NCBI GenBank assembly: GCA_016937345.1
Contig: JAFGWE010000031.1
Coordinates: 1 to 41,132 of the forward strand
Source of the DNA: Methanomicrobiaceae archaeon
GTDB lineage: Archaea > Halobacteriota > Methanomicrobia > Methanomicrobiales > Methanomicrobiaceae
Direction: 5' to 3'
Length of the DNA stretch: 41,132 nucleotides
Position 1 is the stretch's first letter. Each line of letters opens with the position of its first letter. A program made the translations under genes and the position numbers. The notes below the pieces were generated by a model. The model made no database searches. It was not told the DNA's origin and was given only the letters and a program-made list of their open reading frames with translations. This document shows, one piece after another, positions 7,114 to 15,976 of this stretch.

Positions 7114-7971
7114 ATGGGAATATCTGAAAAACTTCTCTTTTATCTTAAAGAGGATATAGCAGGCGGAGATATAACATGCGATGCGGTGATCCCAAAGACT
7201 GAGATAAAGGCACACATCATCGCAAAACAGGACGGCATAATTGCAGGTCTTGCCGAGGCAGAAGCACTCTTCTTGCATTTCGGTGTTGAAGCCGAGCAGA
7301 AAAAGAGGGATTCTGATCGTGTACGAACAGGAGACATCCTAGTTGAGCTCTCCGGAGATGCCGCAGCAATTCTTTTGATTGAGAGGACTGCCCTAAACAT
7401 CATAGGCAGAATGAGCGGGATTGCAACAAAGACAAACCGTCTCTCAACGATTGTAAAAAGCAAAAATCCTGCGGCAAATGTGGCAGGGACAAGAAAGACC
7501 TCCCCGGGATTTCGTGAATTCGATAAAAAAGCAATCGTTCTTGGGGGAGGTGATCCGCACAGATACAGTCTCTCGGACGGATTTTTAATAAAAGACAATC
7601 ACCTTGCCTTATGCCCCTTAAAAGAGGCTGTTAAAAAAGCGGCTTCATACACCGCGTACAAAAAAATTGAGGTTGAGGCCGAGAGCGTCTCTGATGCCTT
7701 GGCTGCCGCAGAATCCGGCGCTGATATAATAATGCTTGACAATATGCCGCCGGAAAAAATAGCAGCCGCAATAGAAGCCCTTGAAAAAAGTGATCTCCGC
7801 AAAAATATTATAATAGAGGTCTCAGGCATGATAACAGAGGAGAACATCCTGTCTTATGTTCTCCCCGGTGTTGACAGAATAAGTATCGGGGCACTCACAC
7901 ATTCGGTAAAAAATTTTGACGTCTCTTTAGATGTAAAACCTGCCCTGAAAACAGTCAGAATAAATATTTAA
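7114..7971 (+). CDS. nadC: Nicotinate-nucleotide pyrophosphorylase (quinolinate phosphoribosyltransferase)
   Basis: 285 residues. It converts quinolinate and PRPP to nicotinate mononucleotide and CO2, completing the aspartate branch of NAD synthesis. Family motifs are EDIAGGDITCDAVIP, the RTALNIIGRMSGIAT helix, TRKTSPGFREFDKKA (in place of the common TRKTTPGLR), VLGGGDPHRYSLSDGFLIKD with the following NH, MLDNMPPE, and the C-terminal EVSGMITEENI and ISIGALTHSVKNFDVSLDV. GGGATGATATT before ATG 7114 can serve as the ribosome binding site and overlaps the nadA stop. Confidence 0.96.
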   Translation: MGISEKLLFYLKEDIAGGDITCDAVIPKTEIKAHIIAKQDGIIAGLAEAEALFLHFGVEAEQKKRDSDRVRTGDILVELSGDAAAILLIERTALNIIGRMSGIATKTNRLSTIVKSKNPAANVAGTRKTSPGFREFDKKAIVLGGGDPHRYSLSDGFLIKDNHLALCPLKEAVKKAASYTAYKKIEVEAESVSDALAAAESGADIIMLDNMPPEKIAAAIEALEKSDLRKNIIIEVSGMITEENILSYVLPGVDRISIGALTHSVKNFDVSLDVKPALKTVRINI

Positions 7972-7977
7972 AAAAAA

Positions 7978-7993
7978 CAGGGATTAATCCCTG
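7978..7993. terminator. Palindrome at the nadC / Roadblock operon junction
   Basis: CAGGGATTAATCCCTG is a perfect 16-base palindrome between two convergent genes. It starts just after the nadC stop and includes the stop codon of the minus-strand operon. On the minus strand it is followed by TTTTTTT, so it reads best as a hairpin terminator for the Roadblock operon, and possibly for both directions. Confidence 0.55.
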
Positions 7994-8658
7994 GATCTCT
8001 CTTCCATATTGTATTTTATCGCCTGCAGCGCAAGCCTTATCAGACCGATATTTGCGTCTGTTTCGGCAAGAACACAGATGAAAAGCTCTTTTACAGGCGC
8101 TATTATTAATTTGCCCCGGGGTGTTTCTAAAAGAAGCTGTGAGAGGCCGCCCATCATAAGATCGTCTGTAATCCTTGCGCCGGCACGTACAAGATCCTCT
8201 GCTACTGCTGCAACATGCTCAAAATCGGCCTCTCCTGCTGAATGAATGGCAAAACCCTCAAAAAATATTGAAACTGCCAGAACTCCCGGCTGACGCATCA
8301 GATTCTGAAGAGTTTCATGCGACAATATGTCATAAGATTTCTCATTTTCAGTGATAGAGAAATCACTCATTAATTTTTCTTTTGCAGTTTCAAGCTCATC
8401 TGGTGTGTATTTGTCTAATACGCAGTTTACAGCCCCGTCTTTTAGCATCGCCTGATATGCCTCTTTTCCGGTTAATTTCAGAGCACCTGATATAAAGCCG
8501 CCTGCAACCGGCTTTCCGTCTTCGACGAGTAAAAATCCGCCGCCTTCGGGCATCTCTGCCTTAACACACCCGGTAAAACCCGGAGCCAAATCAAACAGCC
8601 TTTCAAGCGGGATCTGCATTGTTGCAATCCGCTCCCCCTGCGGAAGTGCCGGATTCAT
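7984..8658 (-). CDS. DUF2226-like domain fused to a Roadblock/LC7 domain
   Basis: 224 residues, two parts. Residues ~20-115 (FDLAPGFTGCVKAEMPEGGG, FLLVEDGKPVAGGFISGALK, KYTPDELETAKEKLM) resemble DUF2226-like proteins, which describe a gene-product-internal sensor of unknown ligand. Residues ~125-215 (LMRQPGVLAVSIFFEGFAIH, HVAAVAEDLVRAG, KLIIAPVKELFICVLAETDA) form a Roadblock/LC7 (MglB-like) fold, a family that binds small GTPases and forms dimers. It is the last gene of a four-gene operon; its ATG overlaps the preceding stop as ATGA (8655-8658), implying translational coupling. No GTPase partner is nearby. Function is unknown; a signalling scaffold is inferred. Confidence 0.7.
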   Translation of the reverse strand: MNPALPQGERIATMQIPLERLFDLAPGFTGCVKAEMPEGGGFLLVEDGKPVAGGFISGALKLTGKEAYQAMLKDGAVNCVLDKYTPDELETAKEKLMSDFSITENEKSYDILSHETLQNLMRQPGVLAVSIFFEGFAIHSAGEADFEHVAAVAEDLVRAGARITDDLMMGGLSQLLLETPRGKLIIAPVKELFICVLAETDANIGLIRLALQAIKYNMEERSRD

Positions 8659-9002
8659 AATGCAGCCGTTATTCTCTCCAGGTTTTTCTTGAGTTCATAT
8701 CGGACACGTCCCACATTAACGCTTTTTTCGGCGACGATTACAATAATCTCATCTTTTGAAAGAGGTGCAATAATAATCGGCCCCTCCTCCATCTCGATTA
8801 TGATCTGGTTCATCGTCTCTTTTCCAAGCTCCCTTGCCATTGCTTCTGATGTAACAAGTCCTGTGGACGCCATTGCGCCGAGTGCTTCAACATTAAAATC
8901 ACCCGAAACCGCACTCTCGATTACAAAACCGTCTCTTCCGGCAATGACTGCGGCTGTCACACCGTCAAGCTCTAGAAATTCACTCAGAATTTGTTTTAAC
9001 AT
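8655..9002 (-). CDS. Roadblock/LC7 domain protein
   Basis: 115 residues and a stand-alone Roadblock/LC7 domain: LSEFLELDGVTAAVIAGRDG at the start, then ASTGLVTSEAMARELG, IIIEMEEGPIIIAPLSKDEI and a final helix VNVGRVRYELKKNLERIT. It resembles archaeal MglB-like proteins that dimerise and regulate Ras-like GTPases. I chose ATG 9002; a TTG at 9011 is also open, but the AAGGAGAG site is too close to it (3 bases) while it is 12 bases from the ATG, so the start is uncertain. Third gene of the operon, 106 bases after the membrane-anchored paralogue and overlapping the next gene by four bases. Confidence 0.82.
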   Translation of the reverse strand: MLKQILSEFLELDGVTAAVIAGRDGFVIESAVSGDFNVEALGAMASTGLVTSEAMARELGKETMNQIIIEMEEGPIIIAPLSKDEIIVIVAEKSVNVGRVRYELKKNLERITAAL

Positions 9003-9108
9003 AATTTCCAAACTCTCCTTATATCTGTCTGAATTTATTAATTATTGCGTTTTATACTGGTTCACACAGGTCTTTTATGAAAGGCTTTTCTGGCTCTGCC
9101 AAAAAAAT

Positions 9109-9642
9109 TCAGATATTTCTTCTGAGAATATATTTTATATCCCTCTCAATTAAAGCAAGGCTGTTTTCAGAAAGTTCGTCATCGGATTTGATTATTCCGA
9201 CAACTGTCCCTCCTTTGTGCGGAACACCTATCAGTCTCACATTCAGGGATTTTGGCTGCTTTCCCTGGAGGTAGAGATAGCTGTAACTGGCAGCATCCTC
9301 CTCGGCATCAGGGTCTGTTGAACTTATCACAAGCCCGTCTGAGGTTGCCATTGTAAAAGAGTTCAGATTATAATGCCCGAAAAGTTCGATTAAATTCTTT
9401 TCAATTGATTCGGCTTTGTACAGTTTTGAGGGATCTGTTAACTTCTCGGAAGGCTGGGCTTTCTCCTCCTTTTTTGTTTTTACTTCTGATTTTTTATCCT
9501 TCTTCTCTTCCTTCTTAATTTCTGCAGGAGCCTCTTTTTTCAGATGCAGCAGGATAAAAATATTCGTTATGAATATTAAAAGCAGAATTACTGCAATAGC
9601 TGTGAGTATAAGATTTCCATATATTACTGTATCAACGGTCAT
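9109..9642 (-). CDS. Membrane-anchored Roadblock/LC7-like protein
   Basis: 177 residues. A TM helix at ~8-30 (LILTAIAVILLLIFITNIFI) is followed by a very charged Lys/Glu linker (~35-70) and then a Roadblock-like domain (~75-177): SIEKNLIELFGHYNLNSFTM, ATSDGLVISSTDPDAEE, GTVVGIIKSDDELSENSLA. With a short outside end and the domain in the cytoplasm, it could recruit the soluble Roadblock proteins of this operon to the membrane. Its ATG overlaps the preceding gene's TGA (ATGA, 9639-9642). The domain call is by pattern and weaker than for its neighbour. Confidence 0.68.
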   Translation of the reverse strand: MTVDTVIYGNLILTAIAVILLLIFITNIFILLHLKKEAPAEIKKEEKKDKKSEVKTKKEEKAQPSEKLTDPSKLYKAESIEKNLIELFGHYNLNSFTMATSDGLVISSTDPDAEEDAASYSYLYLQGKQPKSLNVRLIGVPHKGGTVVGIIKSDDELSENSLALIERDIKYILRRNI

Positions 9643-10250
9643 TTTTTCTCCTCTTCTGATTCTTCATCTTTAATCAGATGATCAAGATTTATTCTCTTCA
9701 AAATGTCTTTTGCACTCTTTTTAAATTCCCTGTTTATTAAGTCAATCTCTGACTGGTTGATTGATAAAATGAGATCATCCTCAAAATTCTGTTTCTCTTC
9801 GGGTTTTATAGCCTTAAATGTCAGGTCAGAACCTTCTTTCTTTGATTCTTCACTCTCTGAAAAAGGTGTGTCTTCTGTCTTCTGCCCCCTTTCTTCAGGC
9901 AAAATGCCGGCTGAAAATGATTTTAGTGCTGATATGTACTCATCCCGGCTGATCAAAGATTTAGAATTGAACTCTTTTGCAAGTTTAATCTGCGGCCCGG
10001 TGTAAACCGAAAGCTCTGCTTCTGCAAAACTTTTTGGGGAGGAATAGATCTCAAAAAGAGCTTTTATTCCCGTGATATCCCCGGACTCTGCGAGGATTAT
10101 CTCTCCGTTGTCAAATACAAGTTCACCCCGGATTTCTCCGAACATTCCTGAACACGAACCTGTAAATTTTTTTTCCCCAAGTTCACCTAAAACATCTTCA
10201 ATTGAAACATCACGAACAAAACGTTCAAATCTGCCTCTGGGCAGTTTCAT
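9639..10250 (-). CDS. DUF2226-like protein, first gene of the Roadblock operon
   Basis: 203 residues. The N-terminal half (MKLPRGRFERFVRDVSIEDV, KKFTGSCSGMFGEIRGELVF, DNGEIILAESGDITGIKALF) resembles DUF2226/DUF4388-type domains found beside Roadblock genes in methanogens. The second half is acidic and probably disordered, ending with a charged helix (SEIDLINREFKKSAKDILKR) that could be a docking segment. It is likely the transcription start of the operon; no Shine-Dalgarno is visible before ATG 10250, so the mRNA may be leaderless. No catalytic motif is seen. Molecular role unknown. Confidence 0.65.
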   Translation of the reverse strand: MKLPRGRFERFVRDVSIEDVLGELGEKKFTGSCSGMFGEIRGELVFDNGEIILAESGDITGIKALFEIYSSPKSFAEAELSVYTGPQIKLAKEFNSKSLISRDEYISALKSFSAGILPEERGQKTEDTPFSESEESKKEGSDLTFKAIKPEEKQNFEDDLILSINQSEIDLINREFKKSAKDILKRINLDHLIKDEESEEEKK

Positions 10251-10390
10251 ATTGATCTGTTGGGGGGAAGAAATAATATTAATCTTCTGTTTTATTTCTT
10301 AAAAAAGTTCATGAAAATAAGATTTGGTTTTCATGGTAAAATGTTTACTGTGAAATAATAATTAAAAGATATGAACCGGAAGGGAATAAA

Positions 10391-10412
10391 AATCCGGATT
10401 TCATTCCGGATT
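10391..10412 (-). terminator. Hairpin terminator downstream of feoB
   Basis: Arms AATCCGGA and TCCGGATT (8 bases each) flank a 6-base loop. On the minus strand, downstream of the feoB stop at 10441, the hairpin is followed directly by TTTTTATTCCC, a plausible terminator. The core resembles the palindrome at 4297-4313. The surrounding 10251-10440 gap holds no gene. Confidence 0.55.
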
Positions 10413-10440
10413 ATCTCCTTTTATTTTCAATCCAATCCGG

Positions 10441-12285
10441 CTAAATTATCATATTCAGGACTGCTCCAACAAAAATTCCCAGAAAGAGAGTGTAAAATGA
10501 TACCATAACTGCGATCTTAAGCCCCATCTCCCTGTATAAAACAGCTATTGTTGATATGCAGGGAACAAAAAGCACACTTACAACTGCAAATATGTAGAGC
10601 TGTGCGCAAGTCATCACGGAACCGAGATCCGCTGTTCCCGCAAGTATTGCAAGTGTCTCAAATGCCATCTCCTTTCTTAAAATACCGAAGAGCAGGGATG
10701 TTGACGCATAATCGGGAAGACCAAGCACGGAGAGCATTATGGGTGCGAACAGATCCTGAAATGCCTGTATTATTCCTGTATACTGCAGGACTCCGAGAAA
10801 AACACTGCTTATGAGCAGCAGCGGCATTGCGATGAACAAAAACTCCTTCATACGAAGCCAGGCTCTCTGCAGAGTCTGCTTTAGCCTTGGCCTTCGCATC
10901 GGAACCATCTCAAGGATCATTCCGAACTGATCTCCGGGAGCAAATCTTGTCAGAATCAGCCCGGTAATAATTATCAAAACAAATATTATCAGATATATTG
11001 AGAGAGCTGCTGCGATCCCGATGAATACGGCAACAATTCCGGCGATTATCACAGTTCTTGCCGAACACGGTATCATTGTAATGAGAAATGATGCGATAAC
11101 CTTCTCTCTCTTTGAAAGCTGCCGGATACTCATTATTGCAGGGACATTGCAGCCGAATCCGAGAACCATCGGTATTAGTGCCTGTCCGTGCATTCCGACT
11201 TTGTGCATCGCCCTGTCTGCAAGAAATGCGGCTCTTGTCATGTATCCTGTATCCTCAAGGACTGAGACTATCATATAGAATACAAAGACAAATGGAAATG
11301 CAATCCCAAGTCCCGCCTCTATTGCAATAAGAAAAGAGAATGCAATCTGCTCCCAGAATGGCGAAAGCCCGAGATTGTACATCGGTGCAATCAGAAAACT
11401 ATCAAAAAGACCGACTATAATCTCCTCCAGAAAAGATCCTATTAAAAAGACACAGAGAAGTGTTGATATTAAAACAAAAGCCATAATCGGCAGACCGGGA
11501 ATTGTTCTGGTCAGAAGCCGATCAATATTCCCTTTAATTGCAGATTCTCCCTTTTTTGTCACCTCTGAAGCTATCCTTTTTGCATCATTATGCCTGTTTG
11601 CAGCAATTATCTGATGAACTGACATTCTGTGCTGCTCTTCAATCTCGTCATTTATTGTCTTTGCAGACTCCAGAAGTTCGGCATCTGTGCCTGTTCCCAG
11701 AATTGCAAAAAGAGCATCAAGCCTCTTGCATCCGCTAATCTTCTGAAGACTTCTTACTGCTGCTTCTATAGATTTGTCATATGGCACGCTGTGATCTAAA
11801 ATGCAGGACTTCTCAAGAGCCGAAGGGATTATTTTCTCAATATTGCGCCCCTCGATTGCGGCTGTCTTTAAAAATTTACATCCGAAGATCTCGGAAAGCT
11901 TCTCTGTATCGATAAAAAGACCTGCCTTTTCGGCCTCGTCCATCATGTTTAAGACGACAACTGTCGGTATCTCAAACTCGGCTATCTGCAAAAGAAGATA
12001 TAAATTTCTCTCAAGGTGTGTTGCGTCAAGTACTGCTATGAGTACATCCACATCTTTTTTTAACAGGCACCTGCGGACTTCGGATTCCTCCTCTGAGAGT
12101 CCGTCAAGTGAATAAACGCCCGGAAAATCGACAATCTCAAACTTCTCACGCTGATAGCAGACGTTTCCGGAGAACATATCAACCGTTGTTCCTGGAAAAT
12201 TAGAGATCTCAACACCGATTCCGGTAAGATTGTTGAAAATAAGGGATTTTCCAACATTAGGATTACCTATAAGACCAAATTTCAA
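10441..12285 (-). CDS. feoB: Ferrous iron transporter FeoB
   Basis: 614 residues. The N-terminal GTPase has G1 GNPNVGKS (residues 7-14), G2-region TTVDMFSG, G3 DFPGVYSL and G4 NMMD. A helical linker precedes the membrane part, which carries the gate regions LGFGCNVPAIMSIR and ITMIPCSARTVIIAG and a second gate half including LRKEMAFETLAI. It pumps Fe2+ into the cell with GTP control. It is shorter than the E. coli protein (773) but in the archaeal range. The start is TTG at 12285-12283, chosen because GGAGG sits seven bases upstream and the G1 motif begins at residue 7. It follows the DtxR/FeoA-type gene by 23 bases, so the two form an iron-uptake operon. Confidence 0.95.
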   Translation of the reverse strand: MKFGLIGNPNVGKSLIFNNLTGIGVEISNFPGTTVDMFSGNVCYQREKFEIVDFPGVYSLDGLSEEESEVRRCLLKKDVDVLIAVLDATHLERNLYLLLQIAEFEIPTVVVLNMMDEAEKAGLFIDTEKLSEIFGCKFLKTAAIEGRNIEKIIPSALEKSCILDHSVPYDKSIEAAVRSLQKISGCKRLDALFAILGTGTDAELLESAKTINDEIEEQHRMSVHQIIAANRHNDAKRIASEVTKKGESAIKGNIDRLLTRTIPGLPIMAFVLISTLLCVFLIGSFLEEIIVGLFDSFLIAPMYNLGLSPFWEQIAFSFLIAIEAGLGIAFPFVFVFYMIVSVLEDTGYMTRAAFLADRAMHKVGMHGQALIPMVLGFGCNVPAIMSIRQLSKREKVIASFLITMIPCSARTVIIAGIVAVFIGIAAALSIYLIIFVLIIITGLILTRFAPGDQFGMILEMVPMRRPRLKQTLQRAWLRMKEFLFIAMPLLLISSVFLGVLQYTGIIQAFQDLFAPIMLSVLGLPDYASTSLLFGILRKEMAFETLAILAGTADLGSVMTCAQLYIFAVVSVLFVPCISTIAVLYREMGLKIAVMVSFYTLFLGIFVGAVLNMII

Positions 12286-12308
12286 AAAAAGTCCTCCTTT
12301 TTATATCT

Positions 12309-12962
12309 TCATTGAATCTTCTCTGCAAAGACTGAAGATGCGATCTCAGGGCTTAATGCAACCTCACAGGATTTAATTTTAACAACCATCGCACCGTTTG
12401 AGAGTCTTCGGTTTATCTCTATTATCTCTCCCGGTATCACTCCCAGATCATGGAGTCTGTTTGTGCGGCCGGGACCTCCCTTTGTGCAGAGTATCATTAA
12501 TTTTTCATCTTCTGAAAATGATGTGAGAGGATTTCCCATGCATTTGTTGTTGTGAGTGAATATTCCATGAATATTTCTCTCTCTTCTGCACCTTCCGGGC
12601 CCGCCGAGATAGCTCTGTAGACGTTTTATTGTATCATTGGATGCACCGTGTTCAAGTGTGCATGCCTCCTTTGAAGCTGCATCAGGCTCCATACCGAGCA
12701 TTTCAGTTAAAAAAGACTCCAGTACACGATGTTTTTTTATTATGCACTCTCCTGTTCTTCTTCCCTCATCGGTCAGGGTTATTTTTCTGTCCTCTCCGAT
12801 TTTTATATATCCGAGCATCTCGAGTTCAGATAAGTCCTCTTCAATATCCGAAGGATTCTTCTCAAAAATTTCTGAAAATTTTTTGAGGGAATCCTGTGTA
12901 ATTATTTCGAATGAGTGATTTATTATTCCTTCAAGATAATCTTCGCATTCATTCTGGTGCAT
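12309..12962 (-). CDS. DtxR-family metal regulator with C-terminal FeoA/SH3 domain
   Basis: 217 residues. Residues ~5-68 form a winged helix (SEIFEKNPSDIEEDLSELEM, LGYIKIGEDRKITLTDEGRR). Residues ~75-120 match the DtxR dimerisation/metal domain: His78 and Glu82 (KHRVLESFL), then Cys101, Glu104 and His105 (ACTLEH). The position equal to DtxR His98 is Ser97, so the ancillary site looks altered. Residues ~145-217 (LTSFSEDEKLMILCTKGGPG, RLHDLGVIPGEIIEINRRLS) form a FeoA-like SH3 domain. It lies just before feoB, so it may both sense Fe2+ to repress the operon and act as FeoA for the pump. The dual role is inferred. Confidence 0.82.
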   Translation of the reverse strand: MHQNECEDYLEGIINHSFEIITQDSLKKFSEIFEKNPSDIEEDLSELEMLGYIKIGEDRKITLTDEGRRTGECIIKKHRVLESFLTEMLGMEPDAASKEACTLEHGASNDTIKRLQSYLGGPGRCRRERNIHGIFTHNNKCMGNPLTSFSEDEKLMILCTKGGPGRTNRLHDLGVIPGEIIEINRRLSNGAMVVKIKSCEVALSPEIASSVFAEKIQ

Positions 12963-13101
12963 AAATCTACATAATATCTGCAGGTAAAAAAGAAAAAGAT
13001 TGGTATTATTAGGAAAAGCAATAAAAACCTAAAAAGATATTTCAAAATCCCGGTAACAAAACATTATTGAATTCATAATTCCTGATTAGAATATATAACA
13101 G

Positions 13102-15828
13102 ATGAATGAATCAGAGAAACACCCCCGAATTTTCTGGCATTCTCTTCCTATTGAGGATGTCTATGACAAACTAAGGACTGGTTCTCATGGTCTTTTACCG
13201 GAAGAGGCAGCAAAGCGTCTTTTGCAATATGGCCCAAACTGTCTGCCTGCGAAAAAGCCCCCCGGAATTCTGGTCATTTTTCTTCATCAGTTCAAAAGCC
13301 CTCTCATTTACATTCTTCTAATTGCAGCCCTTGTCTCTTTTCTTCTGAATGACTACAAAGACGGATTCTTCATTCTTGCAGTTGTGATTTTAAATGCGGT
13401 TATTGGAATGGTGCAGGAATGGAAGGCTGAAAAAAGTGCTGGCAGACTCCAGGGCCTGCTTTCTTTTACAACAACAGTAAAGAGAGGAAAAAAAGAATTA
13501 TACATAAACGCTGTTGATCTGGTCCCGGGTGATCTGGTAATGCTTGAGTCAGGCAGCAGGGTGCCGGCAGATCTTCGTTTAATACATGAAGCTAACCTGA
13601 GTATTGACGAGTCGCTTCTAACAGGTGAATCGGTTGCTGTTGAGAAGAAATTAACCGTACTGGAAGGCAAAATTCCCCTAAGTGATATGAAAAACATGGC
13701 ATTTGGCGGGACGACTGTTTTAAACGGAAGGGGTGTCGGAATCGTCACAGCAACAGGAATGGGGACCGAAGTAGGAAAAATCGCAAAGGCTGTTGCAAAT
13801 GCCGGTATTACAAAACCTCCTCTTCTTATAAGAATGGAGAAGTTTTCCCGTGATATTGGAATTCTGGTAATTATTGCGTGTCTCTTTATGGCATTTATAA
13901 TGCTTTCAAAAGGCATTCCTCCAACAGAAGTATTCTTCTTTGCGGTTGCCCTTTCTGTTTCTGCAATACCGGAAGGTCTTCCTGTTGCAATCACGGTTGC
14001 CTTATCAATTGCAACAACCAGAATGGGAAAAAGAAATGTTATTGTAAGGCGCCTTGCTGCAGTTGAGAGCCTTGGAAGCTGCACAATGATTGCAACCGAT
14101 AAGACCGGAACACTTACTGTAAACGAACAGACTGTAAAAAGAGTAATTCTTCCGGAAGGTACTGTTTATGAGTTTTCCGGCGCCGGATATAACGGGGAGG
14201 GGGAGGTAACCTGTTTGACTGGAGATGCACATGATTTTAGCGGTGCTGATCTTTTACAGAATCTTGCTGTTACAGGTGTAATCTGCAATGAAGGGAATCT
14301 TTACAAAGATGACGGTATGTGGGTTCATCACGGCGATTCAATGGATGTGGCAATTCTTTCATTTGCATATAAAACGGGCATTGAACCTGACAGAATTCAA
14401 AATAATATCCGGATAAACGGGACAGTCCCTTTTGAACCTGAAAAAAGGTATTCTGCAGTATATTATACTGATGAGTCCGGTAAGATTAAAATCGCTGTAA
14501 AGGGAGCATATGAGATAATATCCCGATATTGTTCAAATATTCAGACTTTGGGTGGCAATATGCCGCTGGATAACAAAAAAACAGATGAAAATCTTCAGAT
14601 ACTCACCAAAAACGGCTACCGTGTCTTAGCATTTGCAGAAGGAACTCTGGGTGAGATGCCGGATGGTGCTCTTGAACTTTCAAAGGTAAGTCCCTCGCTT
14701 ACATATCTTGGTATTGCCGGTTTTATTGACCCGTTACGACCGGGTGTTAAGCAGGCCGTCTCAATGTGCAGGGATGCGGGTGTTGATGTTGCAATGGTAA
14801 CAGGTGATCATCCTGATACTGCATATGCAATAGGAAAAGAGCTTGGTCTTGCAGCTTCAGAGTCCTCTGTTGTAACTGGTGAAGCCCTTGATGAGATTGA
14901 ATCCCCGACACTGCCTTTATATTTTGAAAAGGTAAGACTGGGCCGGATATTTGCCCGCGTTAGTCCTGTACAGAAGCTTCAGATAGTAGATACAATGGTT
15001 AAAAGCGGCCATTTTGTTGCGGTTACCGGCGACGGAGTTAATGATGCACCGGCACTCAAAAAGGCAAATATCGGAGTTGCAATGGGTTCCGGAACAGATG
15101 TTGCAAAAGACACTGCTTCGATGATAATAAAAGATGATGATTTTTCATCAATTGTGGCAGGTATTGAAGAAGGAAGATATGCCTATGACAATATCAGAAA
15201 GGTTACATACCTTCTGATATCAACCGGTTTTGCCGAGATAATTCTTTTTATACTGGCTCTTTTTGCAGGACTTCCTCTTCCTCTTCTTGCTGTTCAGCTG
15301 CTCTGGTTAAATCTTGTAACAAACGGTATACAGGATGTGGCACTGGCGTTTGAGAAGGGAGAGCCCGAGACCATGAAGCGTAAACCCAGAGATCCAAAAG
15401 AAGGAGTATTCAACCCGCTTATGATTCAGGAAACAATAATTTCAGGTATTGTAATTGGCATTATTGCATTCTCCACATATTTCTGGCTGATGGCACAGGG
15501 ATGGGACGAGTTCTCTGCCAGAAGTGTTCTTGTTCTTTTGATGGTTCTTCTTGAAAATTTCCATGCCTTAAACTGCAGGTCGGAATACAGGTCATTACTC
15601 AAAATACCGTTTAAAAATAATTATTACCTGATAGTTGGAATTCTTGCTGCACAGGGAATTCATATTATTGCCATGATGACACCTTTTATGCAGGATATTC
15701 TCAGCATAGGACCTGTTGATTTTATGACCTGGGTAGTTCTCCTTGGTCTTGCATCTGGAATTCTCCTGATTATGGAGCTCTTTAAATATTTCAAATTCAG
15801 ATTCCGGAAAAAAACCGTATTACAATAA
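13102..15828 (+). CDS. P2-type cation-transporting ATPase (Ca2+-ATPase-like)
   Basis: 908 residues with a complete P-type layout: TGES at 174-177 (actuator), PEGLP at 290-294 (TM4 metal site of type IIA pumps), phosphorylated Asp333 in DKTGTLT, a nucleotide domain with FEPEKRYSAVYY and KGAYE, the TGD loop (MVTGDHPDTA), hinge GDGVNDAP at 643-650, and four C-terminal TM helices. The TM6 site reads NLVTNGIQD (737-745), where SERCA has NLVTDG, so the Asp800 equivalent is Asn741; ion choice (Ca2+, Mn2+ or other) is therefore open. It diverges from the iron operon across 139 bases that must hold both promoters. Confidence 0.9.
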   Translation: MNESEKHPRIFWHSLPIEDVYDKLRTGSHGLLPEEAAKRLLQYGPNCLPAKKPPGILVIFLHQFKSPLIYILLIAALVSFLLNDYKDGFFILAVVILNAVIGMVQEWKAEKSAGRLQGLLSFTTTVKRGKKELYINAVDLVPGDLVMLESGSRVPADLRLIHEANLSIDESLLTGESVAVEKKLTVLEGKIPLSDMKNMAFGGTTVLNGRGVGIVTATGMGTEVGKIAKAVANAGITKPPLLIRMEKFSRDIGILVIIACLFMAFIMLSKGIPPTEVFFFAVALSVSAIPEGLPVAITVALSIATTRMGKRNVIVRRLAAVESLGSCTMIATDKTGTLTVNEQTVKRVILPEGTVYEFSGAGYNGEGEVTCLTGDAHDFSGADLLQNLAVTGVICNEGNLYKDDGMWVHHGDSMDVAILSFAYKTGIEPDRIQNNIRINGTVPFEPEKRYSAVYYTDESGKIKIAVKGAYEIISRYCSNIQTLGGNMPLDNKKTDENLQILTKNGYRVLAFAEGTLGEMPDGALELSKVSPSLTYLGIAGFIDPLRPGVKQAVSMCRDAGVDVAMVTGDHPDTAYAIGKELGLAASESSVVTGEALDEIESPTLPLYFEKVRLGRIFARVSPVQKLQIVDTMVKSGHFVAVTGDGVNDAPALKKANIGVAMGSGTDVAKDTASMIIKDDDFSSIVAGIEEGRYAYDNIRKVTYLLISTGFAEIILFILALFAGLPLPLLAVQLLWLNLVTNGIQDVALAFEKGEPETMKRKPRDPKEGVFNPLMIQETIISGIVIGIIAFSTYFWLMAQGWDEFSARSVLVLLMVLLENFHALNCRSEYRSLLKIPFKNNYYLIVGILAAQGIHIIAMMTPFMQDILSIGPVDFMTWVVLLGLASGILLIMELFKYFKFRFRKKTVLQ

Positions 15829-15909
15829 TATAGTGTAAAGGATTTTGAAATATTTTAAACATTTTCTCTACAGAGCGGGCAAATAAGAATCAGGTTTTAA
15901 TATTACTTT

Positions 15910-15962
15910 CTTTTTTTATAAAACCGGATTTTATCCTGAAAACTTTTTTGGAATTTTTTTTA
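15910..15962 (+). terminator. T-rich termination region after the ATPase gene
   Basis: Two long T-runs (about 15910-15918 and 15943-15961) follow the ATPase stop codon by 80-130 bases. Archaeal RNA polymerase terminates at such T-runs without a hairpin. They lie before the promoter of the next gene. Confidence 0.4.
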
Positions 15963-15976
15963 GGATTATTGTACAA

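Noticed and set aside
7984-12962. One long operon joining the Roadblock genes and feoB
   Set aside because: A hairpin followed by T-rich sequence (10391-10412) and a 190-base gap separate the two units.
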